Assembly (NCBI RefSeq): GCF_000381265.1
Contig: NZ_KB906254.1
Location: forward strand, 248,001-312,000
Direction: 5' to 3'
Source of the DNA: Curvibacter lanceolatus ATCC 14669
GTDB taxonomy: Bacteria > Pseudomonadota > Gammaproteobacteria > Burkholderiales > Burkholderiaceae_C
DNA length: 64,000 nucleotides
Both the position numbers and the translations under genes were made by a program. This document shows positions 55,589-62,421 of this stretch, piece by piece. The notes under the pieces were generated by a model. That model saw nothing but the letters and a program-made list of their open reading frames with translations, was not told the origin of the DNA and made no database searches. The stretch's first letter is position 1, and each line of letters begins with the position of its first letter.

Positions 55589-56767
55589 TTATGGGTGTTT
55601 TCGAAACACCTTGGTGAGGTTCTTTCCCTCGACCGTGTGGCCCCGCTTTCGCAGGGCGTTGGTGATCAGGGCTTGATCGTGGTGGCTGTGACTTGCCTGC
55701 CGGGCAAGGCCCAGGTAGCTGTTGCCCGTGGCGAATGTGTCGGCATCCGGCACGGTTCGGATCCGCTCCAGGGCAGTTCGCATCGTTCGCGGCCTGGTGG
55801 TGCGGCGCCATGGCTTGATCAGATGGCCTACAAAGTCGATCCCGCGATCAATTGGCTGAAGGATCGTCTTCGTCGGGTTGAGCCTGGCGCCCAGGCGTGC
55901 AGGCAGAAACGCGTCGATCCGCTTCAGCGCGGCATTCAGGTGCTGTGGCGACTCGTGCAAGATCACGAAGTCATCGACATACCGCACGTAGTGCCTGGCC
56001 TTGAGCTGGTGTTTGCAGAACTGATCCAAGGCATCCAGGTGCACGTTGGCGAAGAACTGGCTGCTCAGGTTTCCGATGGGCAAACCGGTGTCTGACGGCG
56101 CATTGAACAGGCTCTTGTGCGGTGGCACCTTTGCCAGCAAGTCAGGGCGCCCCCGGACCTCAACGTCCATGCGCGGGTCATGAAACAGAATCTTGCGTGC
56201 CAGCGACAGCCAGAATGGCTCATGGACATGTCGGGCCAGCTGATCGAACAAAACATGCTTGTCGATGGCCACGAAGAAGTTTGCAAGGTCCATCTTCAGA
56301 TAGAAGGCCTGTCGGCTCCAGTTCTGGGTGATGGACCTCACGGCGTGCTCCAGGCGCTGCGCCGCATACAGCGTTCCGCGACCGGGTATGCAAGCGCTGC
56401 TCCCGGCATCAAACCGCGCATAGAAGCGTGAGCTGATGTGGTTGTAGAGCAGGTGGTGCACGACCCGATCACGGAACTTGGCCGCCCAAACTTCCCTGGT
56501 CTTCGGCCTGGTGATCACAAAACAAATGGAGCGGCCCGGCTGATAGGCGCCGCTGATGAGGTCCTCGTGGAGATCAAACAGGTTGCTCTCCAGGTGGGCC
56601 TCGAATTCGAGTGCACTTGCGGTGTTGCGTTTGCTTCGACGGCAGTCGAGGTACGCACGCACCAGCGGTTCGAAAAGGTTTGATACTGCTGACAGCCCGG
56701 GCCCTGAACTCGTTGTTCTGATGGTTGTTGTTCTGGTTGCCGTTGTTGAAGTTCTGATTCCATGCAT
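55589..56767 (-). CDS. DGR reverse transcriptase
   Basis: Up to 392 residues from the ATG at 56767, which lies inside the template repeat; a GTG at 56662 would give 357 residues. RT similarity starts near NLFEPLVRAYLDCRRSKR. Motifs: YLKMDLANFFVAID (catalytic Asp), LPIGNLSSQFFANV (the IGNxxSQ motif of DGR enzymes) and YVRYVDDFVIL. It copies the template RNA with errors at adenines to rewrite the target genes. A frame open to 56914 shows no RT similarity in its first part. The order avd-template-RT matches the Bordetella phage BPP-1 cassette. Confidence 0.93.
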   Translation of the reverse strand: MHGIRTSTTATRTTTIRTTSSGPGLSAVSNLFEPLVRAYLDCRRSKRNTASALEFEAHLESNLFDLHEDLISGAYQPGRSICFVITRPKTREVWAAKFRDRVVHHLLYNHISSRFYARFDAGSSACIPGRGTLYAAQRLEHAVRSITQNWSRQAFYLKMDLANFFVAIDKHVLFDQLARHVHEPFWLSLARKILFHDPRMDVEVRGRPDLLAKVPPHKSLFNAPSDTGLPIGNLSSQFFANVHLDALDQFCKHQLKARHYVRYVDDFVILHESPQHLNAALKRIDAFLPARLGARLNPTKTILQPIDRGIDFVGHLIKPWRRTTRPRTMRTALERIRTVPDADTFATGNSYLGLARQASHSHHDQALITNALRKRGHTVEGKNLTKVFRKHP

Positions 56768-56782
56768 AGGAAGGCGAGGACT
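56686..56782 (-). repeat. DGR template repeat (TR)
   Basis: 97 bases. Read on the minus strand in the target frame it encodes SPSYAWNQNFNNGNQNNNHQ then NNEFRARAV, rich in AAC codons. Each variable repeat matches it over the same 97 bases except at A positions. It lies between avd and the reverse-transcriptase region. Its GC-rich end (GGGCCCGGGCTGTCAGCAG) is shared with both targets and would be the homing start; the bases just beyond differ (TAT versus ATT). Confidence 0.95.
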
Positions 56783-56952
56783 GAGGATTGCACTATCTAC
56801 GTCGCCCCGGCGAAGGCTGCTGCCGATCACTGGAGAAACTGCGCCAGACCTGCGCGCCTGGGGCGGTGGTATCTGTGGTGCGCTTGGCGGTGCCCTTGTG
56901 GGGCAGCGGTGCAACCAGATTCAAAATTCGCACAGGCATGAGGCCTTGACAC

Positions 56953-57318
56953 TCATGCGGCGGGCGACCTATTCGATGCTGACTTGAGCCATCCACCGCC
57001 CTGCTTGCCGATGCTGCCAAGCAGAGAAACCGATTCGGCCCACAGCTTGTGTGAGATGTATCGGCTGTCATGGCTGACGCGCAAGAGCACCGTGATGGCG
57101 CGGAGGTGCGTCATCAAGGCCCGGATGTGCGCCGCCCGTTCTCCGTGCTTGGTGGCATTCGCCAGCGCCATCAGATCCAACATCTCGACGCAGTGCTGGC
57201 TGACCTTCTCGCCGAGAGACCGCTTGATCCCTCGGGGCATCTGCTCCTGAGCCTTGAAGGCCAAGGATAGAAGTTGCACGCCGGTCCGGTAGATGGGGAG
57301 GTCCGTGTGGAGACTCAT
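56953..57318 (-). CDS. avd: DGR accessory variability determinant (Avd-like)
   Basis: 121 residues predicted to be all-helical, with the four-helix-bundle pattern of Avd/S23-like proteins: VQLLSLAFKAQEQMPRGIKR, VSQHCVEMLDLMALANATKH, then ALMTHLRAITVLLRVS. Avd pentamers bind the reverse transcriptase and template RNA and are needed for mutagenic homing in BPP-1. It starts 19 bases after the first target gene and ends about 170 bases before the template. Confidence 0.85.
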   Translation of the reverse strand: MSLHTDLPIYRTGVQLLSLAFKAQEQMPRGIKRSLGEKVSQHCVEMLDLMALANATKHGERAAHIRALMTHLRAITVLLRVSHDSRYISHKLWAESVSLLGSIGKQGGGWLKSASNRSPAA

Positions 57319-57337
57319 GACTCAAAGGACTGAAGGA

Positions 57338-57790
57338 TCAAATGAACAATCTGCTGACAGCCCGGGCCCTGAACTCGCTGCCCTGATGGCCGTGGCCCTG
57401 GCTGCCGGAGCCGAAGCCCTGACCCCATGCACAGGAAGGCGAGGACTCGTGCTGCTCGCCAGACCAGTACCAAGCTTCCTTGAATTCGCCCTTCAAGTTG
57501 GCGAACAGTAGGGATTGCTCTTGGCGGGTGGGAAGCTCGCCACCAGCCTTGGCCGCCCAGGCCTTGGCATCGGCCCAGTTGACCTCTTCAGCCTCGCCGG
57601 GCAAAAGGATCAGGTGATGGCTGGGAGAGCCGTCATCCTTCAGGACCAAACCCGCATACTGCTGGCCTGGCTTGAGTTCGATATGGGATTCGGGAATGTG
57701 AAAGAAGGTTGGTGCCGATTGTTTGAGTTCGGCAATCATGCGAGCTAGCTTCACCTGCTCGGCTTCGAGTTGTTCAATGGTCAGGGACAT
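57338..57790 (-). CDS. DGR target protein 1 (DUF1566/C-type-lectin-like variable protein)
   Basis: 150 residues from MSLTIEQLEAEQVKLARMIA, preceded by a GGAG site. A short N-terminal coiled segment is followed by a domain with VNWADAKAWAAKAGGELPTR, LLFANLKGEF and YWSGEQHE, then the variable C-terminus SSPSCAWGQGFGSGSQGHGH. Its last 32 codons carry the variable repeat. The fold resembles lectin-like proteins diversified by DGRs. Paralogous to target 2. It is not an obvious tail protein and lacks a signal peptide. Confidence 0.88.
   Translation of the reverse strand: MSLTIEQLEAEQVKLARMIAELKQSAPTFFHIPESHIELKPGQQYAGLVLKDDGSPSHHLILLPGEAEEVNWADAKAWAAKAGGELPTRQEQSLLFANLKGEFKEAWYWSGEQHESSPSCAWGQGFGSGSQGHGHQGSEFRARAVSRLFI
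57351..57447 (-). repeat. DGR variable repeat 1 (VR1)
   Basis: 97 bases at the 3' end of target 1. It differs from the template at 18 positions, all template A: 15 A-to-G, two A-to-C and one A-to-T. All non-A positions match. Confidence 0.95.
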
Positions 57791-57813
57791 TGGGTACTCC
57801 GGAGTTAAAGGAT

Positions 57814-58215
57814 TCAAGAATTGATCGGAAATCTGCTGACAGCCCGGGCCCTGAACTCGTCGTCCTGACGGTTGCCGTCCTGGCCGCCGCCGCCGAAGTC
57901 CTGACCCCATGCATAGGAAGGCGAGGACTGGTAGACCGTGCCCGTCCAATACCACTCGTCCAGGTCGAACTGGTCGCGCAGATTGGCGTAGAGCAGGGCG
58001 CTTTCAAAGCGCGTCGGCAGGCGGGCGCCGTTGCCCAGGCTTTCGGCCCAGGCCTTGGCGTCCTTCCAGGTCAGGTCTTCTTCTGGCTTGGCAGAAAGCA
58101 GCACCAGGTGGCCATCAGGCTCACCGTTCTCGCCGCGAGAAACGCCGGCATAGATGCCGTCAATTGCGCCGGGCCACTTGGCTCCGATGCATGGTGCTTG
58201 GAGTTGGTTGTCCAT
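57814..58215 (-). CDS. DGR target protein 2 (DUF1566/C-type-lectin-like variable protein)
   Basis: 133 residues from MDNQLQAPCIGAKWPGAIDG after a strong AGGAGA site; a longer frame to 58344 lacks support. Core: LTWKDAKAWAESLGNGARLP then FESALLYANL and YWTGTVYQ, aligned with target 1. The variable end is SSPSYAWGQDFGGGGQDGNR. The stop lies 23 bases before the target 1 start, so the targets are co-transcribed with avd and probably the RT. Confidence 0.88.
   Translation of the reverse strand: MDNQLQAPCIGAKWPGAIDGIYAGVSRGENGEPDGHLVLLSAKPEEDLTWKDAKAWAESLGNGARLPTRFESALLYANLRDQFDLDEWYWTGTVYQSSPSYAWGQDFGGGGQDGNRQDDEFRARAVSRFPINS
57833..57929 (-). repeat. DGR variable repeat 2 (VR2)
   Basis: 97 bases at the 3' end of target 2. 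It differs from the template at 15 positions, all template A, all A-to-G. The match ends at the same GC-rich segment and shares AATCTGCTGAC (plus strand) with VR1 just outside. Confidence 0.95.
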
Positions 58216-58235
58216 GGGTTCTCCTGTTGATGGAC

Positions 58236-58261
58236 GAAAAAAATCCCGGGCTTGCCGGGAT
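58236..58261 (-). terminator. Intrinsic terminator upstream of the DGR cassette
   Basis: ATCCCGG (58243-58249) pairs with CCGGGAT (58255-58261) over GCTTG; a run of A on the plus-strand left gives a minus-strand T-tail. It would reduce read-through into the DGR targets. Confidence 0.75.
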
Positions 58262-58286
58262 GGGAGGAAAGGGTGGAGCGGGTAGA

Positions 58287-58619
58287 TCAAAGCTGACCAT
58301 CCCGGTATTCGTTGACCAGCCTGATGAAGCGGGCCGGCTGCCACTTGACCCAGTCAAGCAGCGTTGCTTTCATGTCGCGCATGGCCTTGTCGCGGGTGTC
58401 GCCATCCTTGAGGACGATGCGCGGACCCAGCTCCTGCAACATGGCCTCACCGTACCGGTCCCAAAGTTCGCGCGCCTCGGCCTTGTTGGCCTTGAGCTTG
58501 GCGCCGAGTTCTTTGGCCTTGGCCCTATCTGCAGCGGCTTGCCGGACCTTGTACTTGTCCAGCTCGGAATTGATGGTGCTGGTACGGCCAGGAATGTTGA
58601 GCGTGCCGTGATCAAGCAT
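58287..58619 (-). CDS. Hypothetical phage protein
   Basis: 110 residues, strongly helical and charged (AAADRAKAKELGAKLKANKA; RELWDRYGEAMLQELGP). It is the first confident gene of the leftward phage operon. No family recognised. An AGGAG-like site precedes the ATG. Confidence 0.68.
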   Translation of the reverse strand: MLDHGTLNIPGRTSTINSELDKYKVRQAAADRAKAKELGAKLKANKAEARELWDRYGEAMLQELGPRIVLKDGDTRDKAMRDMKATLLDWVKWQPARFIRLVNEYRDGQL

Positions 58620-58633
58620 TACGGACTCCTTTG

Positions 58634-58670
58634 AAAACCTGAACCCCCTCAGTGAAGGCGCTCAGGTTTT
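58634..58670. terminator. Hairpin in the leftward leader
   Basis: AAAACCTGA (58634-58642) pairs perfectly with TCAGGTTTT (58662-58670). It lies about 15 bases upstream of the first leftward gene and could stop transcripts unless antiterminated. Confidence 0.55.
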
Positions 58671-59164
58671 GCCCCTCTTGCGAAGGGCTACCGGTTACGT
58701 CGATCCGGCGGTATTGCACCCGTGTTCAGGCCCAAGCTATGACGCTCTGAGGCGACGTGAAATCTTTGGCGGCGTCCTCTGGTGTACGCAGGGCGGGCAC
58801 TCCTGCAACCATCAGCCAACTGGGAACCCGTGCCGTCTTTCGTGCGGCTCTCACGATTGGGTTTTGGCCGGGTCATCCGGCTAGGTCTCTCGCATGTGTT
58901 CTCCTTCGCAGCGCCTGGCCGCATTGGTCTTCGGGCTTCTGCTGAAACCCGACTGCAAACGTCGTATCAAGGACCCCCTCGACAGTGTTTGCTGCTGATC
59001 TCTCTCTCCATTGACCATCGGTCCATGGATCGCCCCAGCATTGCCTCGCAACTTCCGGCGTGCTTGCCTCCATCCCTCATGCCTGCTTTCGCATCCCCGG
59101 ACCACCGAATGTCCCTGGTCAACCCGCCGTGTGGATCAGGCGGTGCAGCTTTCGCTGCGGCATG
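58671..59164 (-). other. Long leader between the leftward promoter and first gene
   Basis: Nearly 500 bases with no confident gene. A minus-strand frame at 58881-59105 (GTG start) would encode 74 residues with an Arg-rich part (ESRHEGWRQARRKLRG); another at 58688-58924 (ATG) encodes an Arg-rich 78-mer. Either could be an N-like antiterminator, or the region may act as RNA. Not proven. Confidence 0.35.
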
Positions 59165-59176
59165 AGTGCATTCTGC

Positions 59177-59191
59177 GATAGAAAAACTATC
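59177..59191. promoter_or_regulatory. Phage operator OL1 (GATAG-N5-CTATC)
   Basis: Perfect GATAGAAAAACTATC, identical to the operator in front of the cro-like gene. On the minus strand a TTGCAT -35 candidate lies directly before it and CAGAAT directly after, so it sits in the spacer of the leftward promoter. Confidence 0.75.
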
Positions 59192-59194
59192 AAT

Positions 59195-59229
59195 GCAAGA
59201 AAAACTATCTCGATGAAAGAAAAAGAATC
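59195..59229. promoter_or_regulatory. Phage operators OL2 and OL3 (imperfect)
   Basis: GCAAGAAAAACTATC (59195-59209) and GAAAGAAAAAGAATC (59215-59229) resemble the perfect operator, spaced 18 and 20 bases apart. Three tandem sites fit cooperative repressor binding as in lambda. Confidence 0.55.
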
Positions 59230-59261
59230 TACTTAGAGGCATACGTAGTTGATGGCAGACG

Positions 59262-59285
59262 AAAAAAAGCCCGCTCGTGGCGGGC
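59262..59285 (-). terminator. Terminator ending the cI transcript
   Basis: GCCCGC (59269-59274) pairs with GCGGGC (59280-59285); a T-tail on the minus strand follows. It comes after the last gene of the cI operon and just before the leftward promoter. Confidence 0.75.
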
Positions 59286-59306
59286 AGTTCCTCGGTGGTC
59301 GAGGCG

Positions 59307-59774
59307 TCAGGGAGTCTTTGCGGCCGGGGCGGTCGTTGCGCTGGGGGCGACTGGGGCCGCGGCGGGCGCGCCTGGCACGTTGATGATGATGGGGGGCTGG
59401 GCCGGTTGGGGCGGGGAAGCCTGCGCGCCGGCAGCCTGGAATGTCGCCACCGTCATCTGCTGGATGGCTACGCCTGTCCCTAGGACGGCTGCAATCATGG
59501 TGAGCACGATGGTGACGGTCGACCCAGCGACCCACCACTTTGTGGTGCTCACTTCCTTCTCCAGGTGCTCAAGCTTCGTTTCGATGCGCGTGAGCTTCTC
59601 CTTCGCATCAGATGCGAATCCTTCAAGGGCGGCTACACGTTGTTGCATGCCGTCATCATAGGGCCCATGGCCATCGCCGTCACCATGGCGCCGAAAGGCC
59701 TCGGGCTGTGGGGGTGCTTCTGCTGTGTGGAAGCTCTCAGGACGAAGAAGTCGCAGCTTGGGTTCCGAACTCAT
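59307..59774 (-). CDS. Phage protein with coiled coil and one membrane helix
   Basis: 155 residues. An N-terminal polar region, a coiled segment (AKEKLTRIETKLEHLEKEVS), one membrane helix (TVTIVLTMIAAVLGTGVAI) and a Pro/Ala-rich tail. The layout resembles hemolysin XhlA-like phage proteins, but position next to the immunity genes suggests expression in the lysogen. Overlaps the next gene by four bases. Confidence 0.68.
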   Translation of the reverse strand: MSSEPKLRLLRPESFHTAEAPPQPEAFRRHGDGDGHGPYDDGMQQRVAALEGFASDAKEKLTRIETKLEHLEKEVSTTKWWVAGSTVTIVLTMIAAVLGTGVAIQQMTVATFQAAGAQASPPQPAQPPIIINVPGAPAAAPVAPSATTAPAAKTP

Positions 59775-60088
59775 TTCTCGCCACCTGTCTCCCGAGTATT
59801 TCTTCGCATAAGCACGGACACGTCATGCAATCTTGTATAGCCACAATTGGCGCATATCAGCATTGCGAACCGATAGTATTTGAACGGGGTTGCGATGAAA
59901 TTGTTTGGCAACTCAGGCATTGCCGCGTATCGAACAACGTCGCCATCCACATTACCCCCAATTACAGACCAACCTTCTTCTTGACGACAAACCGGGCAAG
60001 TCATGTCTGCTTTGACGTCCTCCAGCATTTTTACCACGTCTTCAAAAAGAATCTTTTTTTCAGGTGGCACGGCCATTTGATCGCTCAT
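59771..60088 (-). CDS. Zinc-ribbon-like phage protein
   Basis: 105 residues with two Cys pairs, MTCPVCRQEEGW and LICANCGYTRLH, forming a probable zinc ribbon. No named family. Part of the cI-linked minus-strand gene set. Confidence 0.7.
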   Translation of the reverse strand: MSDQMAVPPEKKILFEDVVKMLEDVKADMTCPVCRQEEGWSVIGGNVDGDVVRYAAMPELPNNFIATPFKYYRFAMLICANCGYTRLHDVSVLMRRNTRETGGEK

Positions 60089-60163
60089 ATCGATCCTTTC
60101 ACCATTGGTTTTTCGGCATTGGGTTGACCTGGCTGAACTTCAAATCCAAAGCGCACGAGAGGG

Positions 60164-60442
60164 TTATTCTTCATCCTCGTCCTGGTCATCCATCATGTTG
60201 CTGATCGTCATCAGCACCCCGAACGAGGTCATACCGATGATGATTTCGGCGGTCTCTTCATCCACCTTCACCAGCTCGCCGCAGCCTGGGCATCGGAACT
60301 CGTCGCGCGTCTCCAGCTCACCAACCCGGATCAAGAACCTGGTCTCGCAGTCGTCGCAGGTGATCGGCACGCGCTCGGAGGCGATCCGCTTGGCGTACTC
60401 TTCCTTCTGCTCATCTGTGAGGTGGGCGACGTTCTCAAACAT
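60164..60442 (-). CDS. Zinc-ribbon-like phage protein
   Basis: 92 residues from MFENVAHLTDEQKEEYAKR. Two Cys pairs (ITCDDCETRF and FRCPGCGELV) suggest a zinc ribbon; the tail is acidic (DDQDEDEE). Second zinc-ribbon protein in this cluster. Function unknown. Confidence 0.68.
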   Translation of the reverse strand: MFENVAHLTDEQKEEYAKRIASERVPITCDDCETRFLIRVGELETRDEFRCPGCGELVKVDEETAEIIIGMTSFGVLMTISNMMDDQDEDEE

Positions 60443-60552
60443 GCTATCTCCCTGCACTCTTCTATGTTCAGATTGATTGAACTATCATTGCCAGAAGATT
60501 GAAGGAAATTCAATGATCGGCGCGCCAATCAAAAAAACTCTGCTGCAACGAT

Positions 60553-60813
60553 TCAGTGCTTGGATTGCGTTGGTGGCGTTGCGGCAAGCACTTCCTGAAT
60601 TTCACGGCTTAGCTCCAGGCCAAGCTTCAATTTCGGTAGTTCCGACGCTGGAATTCGGACCCCCAGCCACAATTCGTTTTCAAGAGTCTGGCCTCCAGGT
60701 CCTGGCACCGCAAAAGGATGAGGCCAGGAAATCAAAAGTTCTCCTTCTGTTGATATGCCAAACTCAACAGGGCAATTCGCCTGCATCCACTTGACGTCAT
60801 TGCCATCGCTCAT
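60553..60813 (-). CDS. Hypothetical phage protein
   Basis: 86 residues (MSDGNDVKWMQANCPVEFGI...). No motif recognised. It lies 12 bases after the secreted protein gene on the same strand. Confidence 0.55.
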   Translation of the reverse strand: MSDGNDVKWMQANCPVEFGISTEGELLISWPHPFAVPGPGGQTLENELWLGVRIPASELPKLKLGLELSREIQEVLAATPPTQSKH

Positions 60814-60825
60814 TTCCCGCTCCCT

Positions 60826-61680
60826 TTATTTGATGCCGAACAGATCAGTCTTGTCGGCATAGAACTCCCCCGCCTCGCGGCAATATGCCTGGGCGCCATC
60901 GCGGTTGAAGTCCGAGACCGAATCGAACTCAACCTGCTTGCGCGTGACGTTGATCTCATCGGCCGCTGAGATCCTGGCGCAGTTGCTGCGCGAGTAGTGG
61001 TCCATTGCGGCTTGGCTGACCCCGGGCCGCTGGCCACACTGGCGAACGTAAGCATCTGCCAGGGCAGCTACTCGAACCAGTGAAATGCACTGCTCGCTGT
61101 TGGTGGCTGGCTCTTGAGCTTTCCTGGTCTTAATGGCCTGAACTTTGGCCTGCACCTGCTTCGAAAATTCTTCGTCAGATGTGCGCGCCGGCTTGGGATG
61201 AGCTGGCTTGATGGTCGGCGCGAGTTCCAGAGCAGTAGCCCCATCCTTTTGCTTTTTCGGCAAACGTGCCTGAGACTTGGGGCAGTAGTCACTTTCTATT
61301 CGACCCGCAACGGAATTCGGGCCAAAGTCATGAAGTGAGGATGGGAAGCTTGTGAAATCTTGATATTGGCCTTGGCAATTGAAGTATGGGCGAAGGACTT
61401 TTGAGCCATCAAAAAGGTGGCCGGCTTGCCCCGTGTAGAGAATTACAAAGAATCCACCCTGCGGTTGCAAAGATACCGAGGCTGTATCAAGTGCGGTGCG
61501 TATGCCTGTTGCATCTTCGTAGCGACGCCACACCTGTTTAAACATGTCGTTGTCGCAATTTTCTTTGCACTGATCGGAAGAGACAAGAGCGAAGAGCTCG
61601 CCGTCAGCCGCCCGGCCGCGCGCGATGGCAGCCGCAAACAACGCCGCGCAAAGCATGGCGGCTTTTATCCCTGATTTCAT
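60826..61680 (-). CDS. Exported Cys-rich prophage protein next to cI
   Basis: 284 residues. A signal peptide (GIKAAMLCAALFAAAIARG, cleavage near RAADG) precedes a mature part with several cysteines (DQCKENCDNDMF, YFNCQGQ, DYCPKS, NSEQCIS). No family recognised. It lies 42 bases after the cI stop in the same direction, so it is probably made in the lysogen. A role in superinfection exclusion or surface change is a guess from position. Confidence 0.7.
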   Translation of the reverse strand: MKSGIKAAMLCAALFAAAIARGRAADGELFALVSSDQCKENCDNDMFKQVWRRYEDATGIRTALDTASVSLQPQGGFFVILYTGQAGHLFDGSKVLRPYFNCQGQYQDFTSFPSSLHDFGPNSVAGRIESDYCPKSQARLPKKQKDGATALELAPTIKPAHPKPARTSDEEFSKQVQAKVQAIKTRKAQEPATNSEQCISLVRVAALADAYVRQCGQRPGVSQAAMDHYSRSNCARISAADEINVTRKQVEFDSVSDFNRDGAQAYCREAGEFYADKTDLFGIK

Positions 61681-61722
61681 TTCACCCCCTGCGATCCTTG
61701 TTCGGGTTTTCTAAATTGATCT

Positions 61723-62340
61723 CTATCGGTAACGCTTCTCCACTGATCGAAGAACGCCAATTATTCGACTATCGCCCAGAAGCTTTATTGGGTAGCGAGG
61801 ATTGAGCGGCTTCAAATACCACTCCGTACCATCTTTTACGAGTTGCTTGAATGTGGTTTCGTCACCGCCATTTTTTGCGATAACGAAATCACCAGGAAGC
61901 GGATCGAGTTCGGGCTCAATGATCAGCACCATGCCCTCAGTGAACTCAGGCTCCATGCTGTCACCTGTGACGCGCAGGGCGAAGGTGTAGCGGTTGACGG
62001 GTACCGACGTGGAGATCATCTCCATGCCGCCATCGCCGGGGTGGAAGTTATCTACGTGCTCTGTGAACGATCCAGCTTGGACGCTTGAAATCAATGGAAC
62101 CTCTCCCCTGATGTTTGGGCCTGGCGCAGTATTCGCGCTGCCGTCTCCCGTCATCAGTTGAGCTACCGAGATACCAAGCACGTCAGCAACTGCCTGCTGA
62201 CGCTTTCGTGCGGGGGCTGTTCCGCCCTCTCGCTCCCATTGCTGAACCGTTGCGCGGGTGACACCGCAGAGCTTCGCGAATGCTTCTTCGGTAAGTGCGA
62301 GGCGTGCGCGCCCCTCTCTGATTAGCTTGTGAATGCTCAT
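61723..62340 (-). CDS. cI: CI-type phage repressor with S24 autopeptidase
   Basis: 205 residues. N-terminal HTH (LTEEAFAKLCGVTRATVQQW), linker with an Ala-Gly cleavage site (SVQAGSF), and the S24 domain with nucleophile Ser in RVTGDSMEPEF and the Lys in TTFKQLVKDG. It should hold the prophage silent and be cut on RecA activation. The 15-bp GATAG-N5-CTATC sites in front of this gene and at 59.2 kb are its likely operators. Confidence 0.93.
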   Translation of the reverse strand: MSIHKLIREGRARLALTEEAFAKLCGVTRATVQQWEREGGTAPARKRQQAVADVLGISVAQLMTGDGSANTAPGPNIRGEVPLISSVQAGSFTEHVDNFHPGDGGMEMISTSVPVNRYTFALRVTGDSMEPEFTEGMVLIIEPELDPLPGDFVIAKNGGDETTFKQLVKDGTEWYLKPLNPRYPIKLLGDSRIIGVLRSVEKRYR

Positions 62341-62376
62341 TGGAGGAGCCTACCGAGCAGACGGATTTTCGGCCAA

Positions 62377-62391
62377 GATAGAAAATGTTGC
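62377..62391. promoter_or_regulatory. Second phage operator (imperfect)
   Basis: GATAGAAAATGTTGC matches the perfect operator at 11 of 15 positions and starts 18 bases before it, the same spacing seen in the leftward operators. Confidence 0.5.
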
Positions 62392-62420
62392 ATTGATAGA
62401 AAAACTATCTACAATGCAAC
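62387..62420 (+). promoter_or_regulatory. Rightward promoter and perfect operator before the cro-like gene
   Basis: -35 TTGCAT (62388-62393), 16-base spacer, -10 TACAAT (62410-62415). The perfect operator GATAGAAAAACTATC (62395-62409) fills the spacer. Outer arms GTTGCATT (62387) and AATGCAAC (62413) form a further inverted repeat. The predicted start point falls at about the cro ATG (62422), implying a leaderless mRNA. Confidence 0.75.
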
Positions 62421-62421
62421 C

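Noticed and set aside
56686-57929. Three 97-bp repeats as simple gene duplication or insertion-sequence ends
   Set aside because: Duplication decay would not place every one of 33 changes at adenines of one copy; an adjacent RT and Avd gene explain them better.
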